DNA of 64,000 nt from Apteryx mantelli (lineage: Eukaryota; Chordata; Aves; Apterygiformes; Apterygidae), in NCBI RefSeq assembly GCF_036417845.1, contig NC_089985.1, positions 33,872,583 through 33,936,582 of the forward strand. Direction: 5' to 3'. The translations under genes were made by a program, and so were the position numbers. Position 1 is the stretch's first letter. Every line of letters begins with the position of its first letter. The notes beneath the pieces are model-generated. The model was not told where the DNA came from. It made no database searches and saw nothing but the letters and a program-made list of their open reading frames with translations. Of the stretch, positions 1 through 11,725 are shown piece after piece.

Positions 1-3000
1 TTGCTGAAGTTGTAACAGAAACTTGTTAGATATTTTTCCATAAGAAAGCCCCTAAGTTCCTTTCCCAATGAGCACTCAATAAAAAGTCTTCCACAGTACC
101 AAAACATTGACCACAGGATTAAGAAGCACATGTGGCTTATTTACATCTTTAACACAAATATAATTAAGCATAATATATTTCCTTTTCCCCATCAAAAATT
201 AACACCTTTGTGCCTCCTCCACCCACAGATGTAAATTAATTTCCAACCGTCAGACACGTCTGCTCTCCAAAAGTTCCTCTTTCAAATGAATGACTAGATC
301 ATCCTGGATTAACTGAAGGCATCCTTGAAAGACTAGAACTTCTGAAAAGGCCTAATGGAACGAGGTGGGCTCATGAATAGTTATTTTTTAGAGAAACAGC
401 TGAGCAGGATGTCAAGGCAGACATCATTGGCAGAGCTGTGCAGATGGGAAGGTAAGCTGAAACAGATCAGTTATTCAATCAGGTCCCAGCTGCAAGTTGA
501 TTATACAGAAAGTTGTGTGTAAAGTATTCATAGTCCAGGCCCAAAACTCGAAATCTATTCCAAGTGGGATTGTTTACATAGTCAAATATATTCCTATTAA
601 GTACCTGTATTTTCTTACTAGGATGATTTGATTAGGTTTTTTTTAATCTGCTAATTACTCTGAAACAGTATCTTCCCTATGAAATGTTCTCACTAAAAGA
701 TTCAAACTCTCTAAAATGAATGACAAATCCCACCTAACTGGGACCAGATTTATGCCTGGATTCAGCCCCCAGTTTTGCCTCCCACAGGCAATTCCCAACA
801 AAAGAAGTGGTTGGGTTTCCTTCTTTCCTTTTTTGAACCCTGGATAGCACATGCACATGGGTACTTGTCAGAAGTTATGCCTTTATTTTGCATGGCGTGA
901 CAGCATACGGTACCGTAAAACCTACCAAAAATAACAACCCAGGCATTGGCTGCAAAAGTCACAAAGGCCCTGGAAAGCTCACAGCTGACAATTGTGAGAA
1001 CCTGTGAGAAGTCTTACTGAAAAGAGTAGGCAGATCTTCTCAGAACAAGATACAGATTCATTCACACCATATTCAAAATTGCCTTCTGTAAGCTGGTGCT
1101 ACAGCTGCATTTAGAGCAGCCAAGGAAAATGACAAGAGAGTGACATGTTAAAACTCTGTCATACCGCTTCTGCAGGGTTTTCACTTTGACACTTCAATCA
1201 TGTTTTTGTAGGAATTATCTGTGTGCATACACAAATGCTTCTTTAGAAGGGGTATGTTTCTTTTATATTCTGTCTCTTTGTAACACTCTGATATCTGGAG
1301 TCATGGGCCATATCTTCCCATGTTTGGCTATTGTATATGGATAAAGACATCAAAATAATTTCCCTAATTTCCCAGATGTCTACAGCCTAATTTATAGTGG
1401 CTTAAAATGAGGGGGGAATGTCTTTTTCTTAGTAGGGGTTTTGTTGAGCTTTCAGGAGGAACTTTGCTACCATGTGATCTGAGACCAAAAATATTGATAC
1501 CAGTAAAATCTTAACAGAGCATGCCAAGAAAATCAGCATTTAGTTTACCTAGGATATCCCAGAGGAAACAGTTAATATTGAAGCTTAAAATATCTTAGCC
1601 TTGGAATCTTAAAACTCCATCAGCACTTGGGAGAGGAGAAAGGAAGAGTAACAAAAAAGCCTGTAGCAACAAGGAGGTTAAATACACATGCATGCAAAAA
1701 GTAGCACAAGTCGATGGATCACTTTTAGGGACTATATGTTTTGTCTGACAAGGGTTTTGCTCTTGATCTCCTCTTATTTGTAGACTTGCAGAAAAAAAAT
1801 TAATAAAACCTTCCCCTTTCTGAGAGTACCTTATAATGAAAACAAGAATATTTTGAAAAGAAAGAATAGGAAATGTTGACTGGGGTGCCCTGCTGCTTTC
1901 TAAGTAGTCCCGTTCCCAAGATTTATGTCAAAAGCAACAGAAGGTTTGAAATGAAAGAATGCCCTTGAAGTTATGCTCTGTAACTCTGCCGAGCGAGATG
2001 GCTTTTTCATTTACCTTGTCGAAAACCCAACATGAAAAAAGGGTTGGAGATAAAAATCTTATACAGATACTGGAGATTTACAAATCATGTGACAAAATAA
2101 ACATGTGTTCCGTGCATGAGAAAAAGTGCTCCATTCAATAATATAACAACTCCCCTGCTCAAAATAGGTGGTATTTAGTTTTAAATCTGCAGAACACTGG
2201 CTTGAGTCGCTGAAGTTGTATCCTTTTGCTCTGAAGCAAAGCTCATACATGGGCTATCTATAAGGCTGTGCCAGGCCAGGAGCCTGGCACAGCTTCCCTG
2301 CCAGCCTGCAGAGACTGGAGCTCTTTCTTTGTTGTTCCTGGGGCTCACAGATCTTACAAATGGCATAATTTACATTCTCTGTATTTGAATTCAACAGCAT
2401 CCCATACATTCTACTGTCCCTGCTGGTGTATATATTTCTGAATGTGAGAGAAGTTGGTAGAGCTTATGTTGTGGGATTAAACAAGCAGTCAGAGACAGTA
2501 ATAGAGGTTAACTAAACAAAAGGGAACAAAGCAGCAGCATGAAGAGTGTGTTACAGGCTGAGAAATGTCTGGTTTGTGTACAAATGTGAAGATGTCACCC
2601 CTGCGTATTTCAAATTTTAATGCACTGCACCTTCAAATCAGTTATATGAAGGACTCTCATTGTTTCCAGTTGATTTTGGACTCAGTGTTTTTTCTTAACA
2701 ACAAGAGGGTCCAAAAGTCATTGTGTTGAGGTGTTAATGATTCCTTTTTATCCAACTGATTCAGCAAAACCACTACAACCTGAACGCAGCTTTCTTTCCT
2801 TGGGAAGAGATAAGACTGACCTACTCCAAGAGTAGGTCAAACACACAAGCAAGCACAGGCTTCAGATGCAGTATGACACAGGTTGTGCTGTTACCAGAAA
2901 TAGGAAGCACATGCTCTGAATGGATCAACGCTTAGTTTGAAATCAGTCATTAGGTGAAGAAGGTTGTGCCACGTGTAATATCGACACTTTCAGTATGCCA

Positions 3001-3505
3001 GTGGATATAAATCAACCTGTCCATCTTCAAAGTAGTGATCGGTCTTTCACAGTATATCTATTTCTCAACATATACATATATGATAATCCTACCTATGTAG
3101 TAATGTCAGGACAGCCATGATTGTACAGACTTCTGGCAGAGAACAGGTTGGAGAATGCCATGTGGTTTCTACCCCTAACTTCCATTTGAGCTGTAGCATA
3201 TAAGAGATCACTTTGGTCTCCATTTATTGAGTTACTCAATGCGTATATAATTAGTTATACAACATTATATAGGCATTAATGCAGGATAAGATATAGTGTA
3301 TCTAGTTTAGGCACCTAGAACTTTGCATTTCAGCTACATCAAAAATTCATCTCCTGTGTATAGCATAATTCAGACCTCCAAAGCAAACACCTGAGCTTCC
3401 TCTCTCGGTGAAGGGTAGCAGATTCCTCAGAATGTCTGCAGAGGTCATTCCACCAAGACTAAGTGTCTGCCTCCCTCCATGCAGGTTGTCCTACAGTAGG
3501 AGACC
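1..3505. other. Gene-free stretch, no recognised element
   Basis: Only short chance open frames (about 60-67 codons) are present. A short piece near 3305-3360 (ttaggcacctagaactttgc, then ttcatctcctgtgt) resembles a worn dispersed repeat, but too weakly to name. I see no exon, RNA gene or clear regulatory element. Confidence 0.6.
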
Positions 3506-3544
3506 TTTAACCAATAAAATTTAACCAATACTCTTTAACCAATA
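3506..3544 (+). repeat. Triple 14-bp tandem repeat carrying CCAAT boxes
   Basis: The 11-base core TTTAACCAATA occurs three times without mismatch at 3506-3516, 3520-3530 and 3534-3544, separated by aaa and ctc, giving a strict 14-bp period. Each copy holds a CCAAT pentamer. It may be a micro-duplication or a small cluster of NF-Y-type sites. There is no gene start nearby to support a promoter. Confidence 0.85.
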
Positions 3545-5261
3545 CCCACCATCATATCAAAATGAATATTTAAGACTATTCTAAAAGCTCAGGAGCCACC
3601 AAGGCTTAAGGTAGCTGTGGCTGCTGAATTGCAGCACAGTTCTAAATGGGACATAAGTGTGCATATCTCCATAGACAGAGTACTTTTGAGTTGTGTTGAT
3701 GTCTAGTTTTAGAGGCCAGAAAAATTCGGGCCAGTGAAGATAGTAATGACACCAACAGATTTGCAAGTCCTGAAGATAAGATGAATTGCACTGTGGATTT
3801 TTCTGTAGATTTTGTATAGCCACATTCCAATTTTGGGGGGTTTGGGGCTGAATAGATCTTAGCCTCGCATCTTTCTTCCCAAGTAACAGTCTGACAGTTT
3901 GTGGTCTTCAGTGTCGCAGAATCTAAATACCTAATATCCTGAACAGATTCAAACCCAGAGAACTCCTAACTGTTGTACATGCAATATGACTTCAGCATCT
4001 ACCTTGTAAAAATAGAGAAATGAGAACAAGCTAAACACTGCCTTGTAAACACACCAAACCATGGGAGAGGCAGAGAACAGATCTGAATTCTAGCTTCCTT
4101 CCTCACTTCTCTGTCTGTAACGGGCCAAGCCAAAAGCCTTTGATCCAAACTGCCCTGAACTGTGCAGAAGTTCAGATCCAAACTCTTACAAGCCAGGCCA
4201 TTTCTAATTACTTTTATTGTCTCATTAAATTTATTGTGTTGAACCATTTCTAGTGACCTCATTAACTCTCTGCAAAGGGTTTGTCACATACAATACTTAA
4301 CAGATGTCTGATTTCAGGCATTGTGAAGTCAGTCACCTGGCCCTCTCCCCAGCATACATAGACCCTTAGCTCTCCAATCCTGTGCTCTGCTCTATTTTCA
4401 TAAGGATTTAATTTTGATGATGCTGTGTTACTGGGAAATCTTCTGCAGCCCTGTTATGGCCATTTTCTATGGCTTCATCCTCTAGCTATGCCCCACATAT
4501 TTCTTCTCATCTGCCTTGTTTCCTTCCGTGTTGATCCAGGTCGGTTGTATACCAGGACCACCTTCTCTCCTTTGGTGAGTATCTTTTGGCTTGTTAAGTC
4601 AACAAAAGCTTTGTGATGCCCTGTAGGAATTAGGCTGGAAAAACACTCTTCTTATGTATGCAGCTGGGCTCAGAGAGCAGATTTCACAAATTTGTTCTTT
4701 CTTTATCCATGATATAAATGGCGTGGATGACATGACTATTAAATGCTAGGGATCTGCACCACAGACCTGCAGGGTTCTCAAAAGGGTACTGAGTCCCTGT
4801 GCCGATGAGAGCAGGATGTGGGACTGACTGGATCAACAAGGAAGGAAGTTATCATGTAAACCTAAGACACAGCCAGGCCTCCTACAACTGGCTTGCCTGG
4901 TAGGCAACATGCAATGCTGGACATGTGTTCGTCTGATGAACGCAAGCAGAGAGTCATTTGGAAAGAGCATATGGATTCCACAGTCTTGCCCTTCCCCAAC
5001 CAAGAGATGCAGATATTACCCCAGCAGGTAGCATCTCATGCTTCGACATAAGAACAACCGTATGAAGGCAAGCCAAAGATCCATCCCTCTGTTCAAAATA
5101 AACCTATACTAAATGTCCAGGATAATGGAATAGGAAGCATATGTAGGGATATTTGCCCTCCAGGATACCTCTCCAGGCTTTGGCATAATATGGTTCAGGG
5201 GACTTCCTGTGCTGGAATATTTAACTTTTCTTGATATATTTTTTGGTTGTTTTTTTCTTCA
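3545..5261. other. Gene-free stretch
   Basis: No exon-like or RNA-like sequence was recognised. The open frames of 63-87 codons have no family resemblance. Confidence 0.6.
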
Positions 5262-5560
5262 TGAAACGTTTTGAGCTCTTGTAAACCTTTACCCTTCACA
5301 ACCTCCTGTGGCAAGCAGTTGCACAGGAACATATAGCTTAAGTGTAAGCTATATGAAGAACTGCTTTTTTTTTTCTTCCTTTGTCTTCAACCTCCCAGTT
5401 TGTGTTATTCCTTCCTGTTCTTGTGTTGGAAGACAGTGAATAATTGTTCTGTTTTTATCTTCTATAGGCCAGTCATGATTTTACAGATTTCTGTCTCTCC
5501 CCTTCTCAGTCATCTCTTTTCAGTTTACTCATGTATCATTCATTTGCCATCACATTTCTG
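5262..5560 (-). mobile_element. CR1/L3-type LINE fragment, antisense
   Basis: The + strand reads as the complement of a CR1/L3 LINE 3' part. Recognisable blocks in order are acccttcacaacctcctgtg with gcaagcagttgcacagg, then gaagaactgctt, gttcttgtgttggaagac, gccagtcatgattttacag and catctcttttcagttta. The order and spacing match the antisense form of this family common in turtle, crocodile and bird genomes. The copy is strongly diverged and 5'-truncated, with no coding capacity. A perfect 10-bp inverted repeat (5331-5354) lies inside it. Borders are approximate. Confidence 0.8.
5331..5354. repeat. Perfect inverted repeat, 10-bp arms, 4-nt loop
   Basis: ATATAGCTTA and TAAGCTATAT flank agtg. It lies inside the CR1 relic and is probably a chance or slippage product within it. 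Confidence 0.8.
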
Positions 5561-5729
5561 GTAAGTTAAGAACTGTGATAGGCTGAGGATCAGCAGGATT
5601 GTGTAGTTTCTGGGATGAAGGAGAAATAGGAGATGGGGAGGAACCCGGACTAGGGATTAGATTACATGTTTTGTTGAGAAGATGGTACAGCATTTTTCTG
5701 AAAGAAAATCCACTTTTGTAACTTAGAAA

Positions 5730-5758
5730 TTCTGAAACTTAGATGCTAAGTTTCAGAA
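5730..5758. repeat. Perfect inverted repeat, 13-bp arms, 3-nt loop
   Basis: TTCTGAAACTTAG (5730-5742) and CTAAGTTTCAGAA (5746-5758) flank atg. It could form a strong hairpin, but the short stem and lack of flanking pairing argue against a microRNA precursor. Confidence 0.85.
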
Positions 5759-7821
5759 GCTGTAAGTGCATGAAAAGGGAAGGACAGGAATTTATGCAAA
5801 GCTCCAATTTCCAAACAAAACTTTAGCCCAGTTCTCTTCCTGCCTTTCTTAAAAGCAGATCTGTAACATGGTGTTAACTTGAATTATTGTAGGGATTAAA
5901 AAGTAAGATGGGTCCAGTTCTCAGTTTTTCTCACTTCTTGGTTTTATAGAGGTGCAAATATCCTGGATTTATATCTGATTAACACCAGGATAGATGGGAG
6001 GAAGGTTAGGCCTATTGTTTTTAAACTCTCCTTTTGACGGTGCTGAGAATCTTTGTGCTGTACAAGTATTTGCACTGTGCTGTGTTTAATCGTATTGCAT
6101 ATATTGTATCTGTTGTGCTGGTCAGGAAGGGCTGATATTTCTGGCAAGCTTTTATTTTTGTCCAACTCCACATATAGCGTCACAGCATAAAAAATAGCAC
6201 TGGGTGGGGGAAAGATCAGACTTACATGAATTTCATAAACTTGTTTTGTCCCATGTCAGAGCTGAACAAGAAAGTATTTTTTCACAGATAGAATGAAAGG
6301 TATTAGCAGATTTCAATTAGTTCACACCCAAATATTAGGAATATCCAGAGGCACTGGGACAGCTCAGTCATAGGAGGCTCAAATTCATCTCCTGTAACTG
6401 TAGTTGTCTAAAAGTTGGCATCTAATATAAATAAAAGAGAGGGACAGACCCATCTAGAGTACAAGTCATTTTATCCTAAACACCAGATAAGACAGATCAT
6501 TGCATGTTTGGAAGTACTTCTCTCTCTGTGCTGGCTAGATAAGGAACCCAGACATGCAATTTGACTAACTGCCTACCTTTTAGGCAACTAAACTGAGATG
6601 AAAGAAACCCCACAGAATATTTTGGGGGAGATAATGTTCAGCTGAGAAGAAGGACTCTCGAAAAGACAAACTAAGAACTGCAGTTTCCATGTGGAAAACC
6701 CTGGACAATACGGAGTGCAAAGCTGAGAGGAAATATTTCGTCTTCATTTGCCTGGCAGAAAATTCTTTTAATAATCTACCCTTTCCAAGGAAAGACTTTC
6801 GAACAAGATGAAGCTCTGCCTTCTGAAGGAGAAATGTTTCACTCAGAAATTAAGAAACAGCTTTAAGAAGTAACAAAATAATAGAAATTTCTTTGCTAAT
6901 GCAGCATACAAGTACCAGCTGATAGACTGAGAGCCACAATATTCTCAGCTTCCATAGCAAAGATTTATGAGGCTCTTTTCTTTCACACTGACTTTGGCTT
7001 TAGCCATGCAAAAGTCAGACATCCAGCCTAAGCAGTGTCTGAGCTCTTTCTATATTTCATGGAGAGACACAGGCAACTCTAGAGAGAGATTCATCCCATT
7101 GTTTTTATAAATGTATGTTAAAACCTGAGGAATCTGGATGGCTGTGAGTAACGAAGATGTTATCTTGCACCATATATGCACCAATTTAACTCCGCTCAAA
7201 TACCTGAATCATTCCCACCATCAGTTTATAAAGAGAGCAGAATAGACCAGCTTCTCAGTGCATGGTGCATTTCCCATCCCCAGCAGTGACAGGGAACAGC
7301 TCTTTATCTCCAAAGATTTTTCCAAAAATGAAGGAGTCCACAGAGCGGCAGAATGACAGACACTAAGACAGGTTCTTGTTTATTTCCACTAATTGCAGCT
7401 GATAGAAACATCCTTAAATACAAAATTATACATGAACATCACTGTGTTAAAAAACAGCTTCTGGCAGCAGGACTGGTAGAGTCTTTAATTCCACTGGGTC
7501 AAAATTGGGTGGATTTTCGTATGACACCCGAATCCATTTTCCAGACAAATTTCAAGCCTTTCTTTCAAAGAAAAGGATTCACTAAGACTATTGAGAAAGA
7601 AGGATGACTTCAGTTCCGATAATGAATGTTTGGCAGTCATCAGCAACCAGTTTGTGAGTGTTGTCATGGGAAATGCCCAGAGATTTCATAACAGTGCTGA
7701 TGACAATCTCCTGACAGTGACAGTCTAGAGACTGGACAATGCTTCCTGGTGGCTGTAAAGTTTAACAGAGCCTACTAACTAATTTCTCTGTCAAAAGCAT
7801 CCTAAGAGTGCTCCAAAGCAT

Positions 7822-7845
7822 GGGGTGAAGGGAGGTGGGGGAGGG
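7822..7845 (+). other. G-quadruplex motif
   Basis: Four G tracts (4, 3, 5 and 3 Gs) with loops tgaa, aggt and a fit the canonical G3+N1-7 pattern. No function is implied by context. Confidence 0.6.
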
Positions 7846-9619
7846 AATGTAGTGGAATTTGTGAACCCGTAGACCCATTTACAGTGTGAAAACAGGGCAA
7901 ACAGCATTAAGGTAGGAATCTGGGAAAATAAGCAGTAAGGAGTCTGGCATTTACTCCAAATTACTGTAACTGGTTCACAGGGTCAGAAAAAGAAGGAAAT
8001 AAAGAAATAACACTTGATCACTGACTGTTGTTCCATGAAAGGGTTTAGTGTGCTGCTTTATGTGCTCCCATTTTGTTAGCATGCTAAGAAGTGACCTGTG
8101 AGAGTTTGTGTCCTTGCAATATGAGTTTTCAATAAATACTGATTGCTACCCTGTGACTGACTCTAAGAGCTCACCTACAGTGACCTGCAAACACAATGTC
8201 CCAGGACCTTCCCCCAGAGAATTCCAAAGGACTTTACCAACTGACTTAAGTAACAACGCAAACTGGCCTTATGCCTTCAAAATCTGTGAATATATTCCCT
8301 ACCCAAAGCGCAAGGTTCAGGCTCTGTTTATCCTGTTCTGCCCAGGGCTTGCTCTTTTTGTTTTGCACTGAATTTCTTTCCTGTTAGACATTGTTCACGA
8401 GCCAAAGTTTTCTTTGGAACGGAGAATGGGAAAAGACCACCTGGGTTAGGAATTCCTGTCCTCTGGAATTGCAAACTGCTGTGCCAGTTTCATCTTTTTT
8501 TTCTCAGAAAAGAGGTATGTATGTATGAAAAGAGATTGGCTGGGAGTGTGTAAAGATGCTCTTCTCTTGTGTTACTAGTTGGGGACGGACACACAGGGAG
8601 CCTCCTTCCTCAACCAGACATAAGGTACTGTAATGGCCAAGGTCCCTTCCTATCCCTACCAGTATCAGGAGGTAGCAATAGATTAGTTAACAGTAGATCC
8701 ACCATATCATTCCAAAGGCAACAGGGTCAGTCTAGTATACAGCCACAGCTCTCTCTAATCCCAAGGAAAGACAGTGGCTGTGACGGGGGACCAGAATTAC
8801 AGCTATGGCACTGTGTCATCCTATGGGCCACTCCTGGGGGGCACATGGCAAGGAAGCAAGATGGCCCTGTGAGCTGCCGCGGTCATGCCTGCATTTTGTC
8901 AGAGCTAAGGAGAGAGGCCCCAAATAGATACGTCAAACACATTGTCAGAAGGCGCTGAAGTGACTGGGTTTATTTTAATCTGGAAATGTGGCCCTCACTG
9001 CCTTTTATGACGTGCCAGTCTAAGCTGCCTCTGGCAGCTGTGAGAATATTGGTTTTGGCAGACAGCTGCAAGGAGCAGCAGACTGAAAGGAGTCAGCAGC
9101 AAATGTGATAAAAGGGGAAAGTTGCTGATGCCAGGAGGAAAAGCACAAGGTCCCAGTGATTGCCAGAAACCCTTCAGGAGCTATGAGGAAGAGATGTCCA
9201 CTGCCACTGGGGTGGATGGACAGTGAAAGACTAGCATTGTCCTCTTGACCTAAGTCATGTGTGAGATGAAGACTTGGCTCCAGCCTTGGCTGGAGGGGAA
9301 GGATGCTCCTAAGGAGAAGGACAGGACTGATAGGAGACTCCAGGAGAGGATTTCTGTCTCTGCCTGGCATTTGGCTGAACTGAGCTGCTCTGATAAAAAG
9401 GACCAGGTCTTTACCACTGATAATGTGAGCCGGGGTGGGTCAGCTAAAGATGTCCAAACTGAGGGCCAAAAGCAAGTATGTAAATTAATCAGTGCTATAC
9501 TAATAGGTTCAGTATTTCCAAACACTAGAGTTTTACTACAAAGCAAACCATATCTCTCATACTGTTATACCCCTCCTCCTCTATGTTTTTGGAGATGGGT
9601 TTTTCTTTGCTAGCTAGGT

Positions 9620-9745
9620 AACAAGCTCTTTGGGACCATGATTTTTGTTGTGTGTTTTGTACTCACAATGAGGGTGAGCTCTGTAAAGCATCCCAAGCCC
9701 TTGTGAATGCTAAACAGTAATGATAATAATATGAATGGCAGTGAA
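9620..9745 (+). mobile_element. CORE-SINE/L2-like tail relic
   Basis: The blocks aagctctttgggaccatg, tttttgttgtgtgttttgta, gtgaatgctaaacagtaatg and ataataatatgaat follow the order of a widespread amniote element tail (aagctctttgggg..., tgtgtttgtaca..., gctac.gtaataca.ataata). Sense orientation. Borders are approximate. Confidence 0.7.
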
Positions 9746-11309
9746 ATTCCCACAGCTCTTCTAACAAGTTAGCTCCAACAAAAAGGCTCATCAGAGATGA
9801 TCTCTGAGGCTGGATCCATGGAAGGAAAAACAGTTCAGATGCCAGCTACAGGATCCAACTCAGGTTTTATCATTTATATCCAGTTACATGCAGAAATGGA
9901 AGGAGCTGATTTTTCAGCGAACGTGCAGCTCAGACCTACTCAGAGCAGGAGGTTTGGATGCAGTAACAGTATACAAGGCTGCCTGCTGAATGGGGGTGTT
10001 CCCAGGCAGTTTGCTAATGATGCAATGAAAGTGCACACAACATCCATGAGGCAAGAAGGAGTCTTCAGAAAAAATCTTTTAGGGACTGGGGGTTATTTTG
10101 TTTAGATTTGGGGGTTTTTTTTGGAGGCCTGTGATGCAGGATATATTTTTAGTATAAACATAGAAGGACTTCTGTTTAAGAGGGTCATCTTCAGCAAGCA
10201 AAACACTTAGCCAAAGGACTGCTTATCTTGAGACTGCCAGTTTGTGTTCAGGTGCCCAAAGCCTGGATGAACGTAACAGCAAGGGGTTGCAACTGCCCCT
10301 AAGTTCACCTCTCACCATATCCTGCCCTAGATATATCAGTGTTCTGGCCTTTTTGAACTACAGTAATCAGCAAAAAAGGTAAATTAGGCAATATTTTAGC
10401 TTTACTCAAGCATAAACAAGGGACAAAACCTGCTTTGCTCTTAGCATGGCCTGCAGAGAGGCAGAGGGAAAATAAAATGCACTGTGACTGCCACCGTGAC
10501 CCTGCCGTGTGTGACCTCCCATACTACACAAGGCAGAGACTTTCATCAAGTTTCTCCTGGATGGACCAGAGGCACTAAAACAGCTCCATTGGGATACTTG
10601 GCCCAAACCATGCATGTTCCCAGAAATGAGCCCTTTCAATTCACAGTACTTCAGTTTTGCTTCATACTGCATTTCTGTTTCTGATCAGGCCAGCAAGTGA
10701 AAGCACTGGAGTAGTTATCTGAAAAGCTTTTCTTCTACTATTTTCAGATCAAGGAAAAGTAGAAAAAAAATCAGGTAAAAAAGCTTTTGGTCAGGGTATT
10801 TCTAATCCAGCTTTGCAAATCTAAGATCTTTAGAGGAGAGTTGGATAGGTCTCTGAAGCATATATTGGAAACTATATATCCCCCATTATTTTCCAAAGAC
10901 AACCAACTTCCAAAATTTCCTACACCCCAATGATGTTTTGCTTATAGCCCTCGTATTACGATTTTTTTCATTACAGTTCCTCTAAGAAAAGAAGAGAAAA
11001 GAAGAAAGAAAAATAAAGCAACGCAGAGCAAAGAAAAGAAAAGTCTTTCATGTTAATGATGAGCTTGAGCGCTAACTATTGTTAAATAATCTGTCCCTAG
11101 TTCAAACTAGAGTCCTGATGTCCATGGTTGAGTTGATGTAGTCAATAACTTCTGGTGATTTGGGTCATGGCATGCTGTGGTATTACAGCAGTGCCACAAC
11201 CTGACAACTTTGTATTGTGCACCTGGAAAAAAGTCTTTCCAGCTACAAAGACCAGACCGACAACACAGCAGAGGGAAGACAGTGTGATGATGGCTCAGTA
11301 AAAGAGAAT
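9746..11309. other. Gene-free stretch
   Basis: No recognised gene or repeat. A purine-rich stretch at about 10984-11045 is made of aag/aaag units. The open frames of 66-102 codons look like chance. Confidence 0.6.
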
Positions 11310-11725
11310 CTAGCACAAAGTGGCAAAGATGATGAGAAGGCCTGAAAACATAACTTATGTGAAAAAGATTGACAGAACTTGGATTGTTTATCTAGAAAAA
11401 AGACAACCATCAGACAGTCATGATAACAGTCTTCAAATATATTAAAAATTGCCACAAAGAGAGAAGTAACAATTTCTTCTTCGCTGTATCCACTGGGGAT
11501 AAGGTAAGAAGTAATGAGCTTAAACTGCAGCAGGGATGGTTTAGGTTTGACAGGAGGAAAGTCTTTTTAAGGAGAAGGAAAAAACTACAGGGATAGATTG
11601 CCTAGGAAAGGTTTGGCATCTCCATCACTGCAGGTCTTTAAAAGCAGGACAGAGGAAGATCTGGTTGGTAATGTCTTTCAAGGTCTTTAGCTCTATACGA
11701 GGCTTTATGATTTTACTGTCATAGA
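11310..11725 (+). mobile_element. CR1 LINE 3' end, sense
   Basis: A clear CR1 3' region with diagnostic blocks in order: aaaacataacttatgtg, aaagattgacagaacttgga, tgataacagtcttcaaatat, gccacaaagagagaag, aatgagcttaaactgcagca, ggatggtttaggtttgacag, gattgcctaggaaag, catctccatcactgcaggtc, tttaaaagcaggacagagga, tctttcaaggtctttagctc, ending near catagaatg. This is the typical CR1 end of turtles, crocodilians and birds, about 20-25 percent diverged by eye. It is 5'-truncated, as usual for CR1, and has no reverse-transcriptase coding part. Confidence 0.92.

Larger units (their letters stand above)
5561..9619. other. Gene-free stretch with weak relics
   Basis: Apart from the hairpin at 5730 and the G-rich motif at 7822, nothing clear is seen. 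The 6360-6600 part (aattcatctcctgtaactg, later ttttaggcaactaaactgag) resembles an old dispersed reptile-type repeat, but too degraded to assign. The open frames of 80-129 codons in this stretch show no protein family features. Confidence 0.55.
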
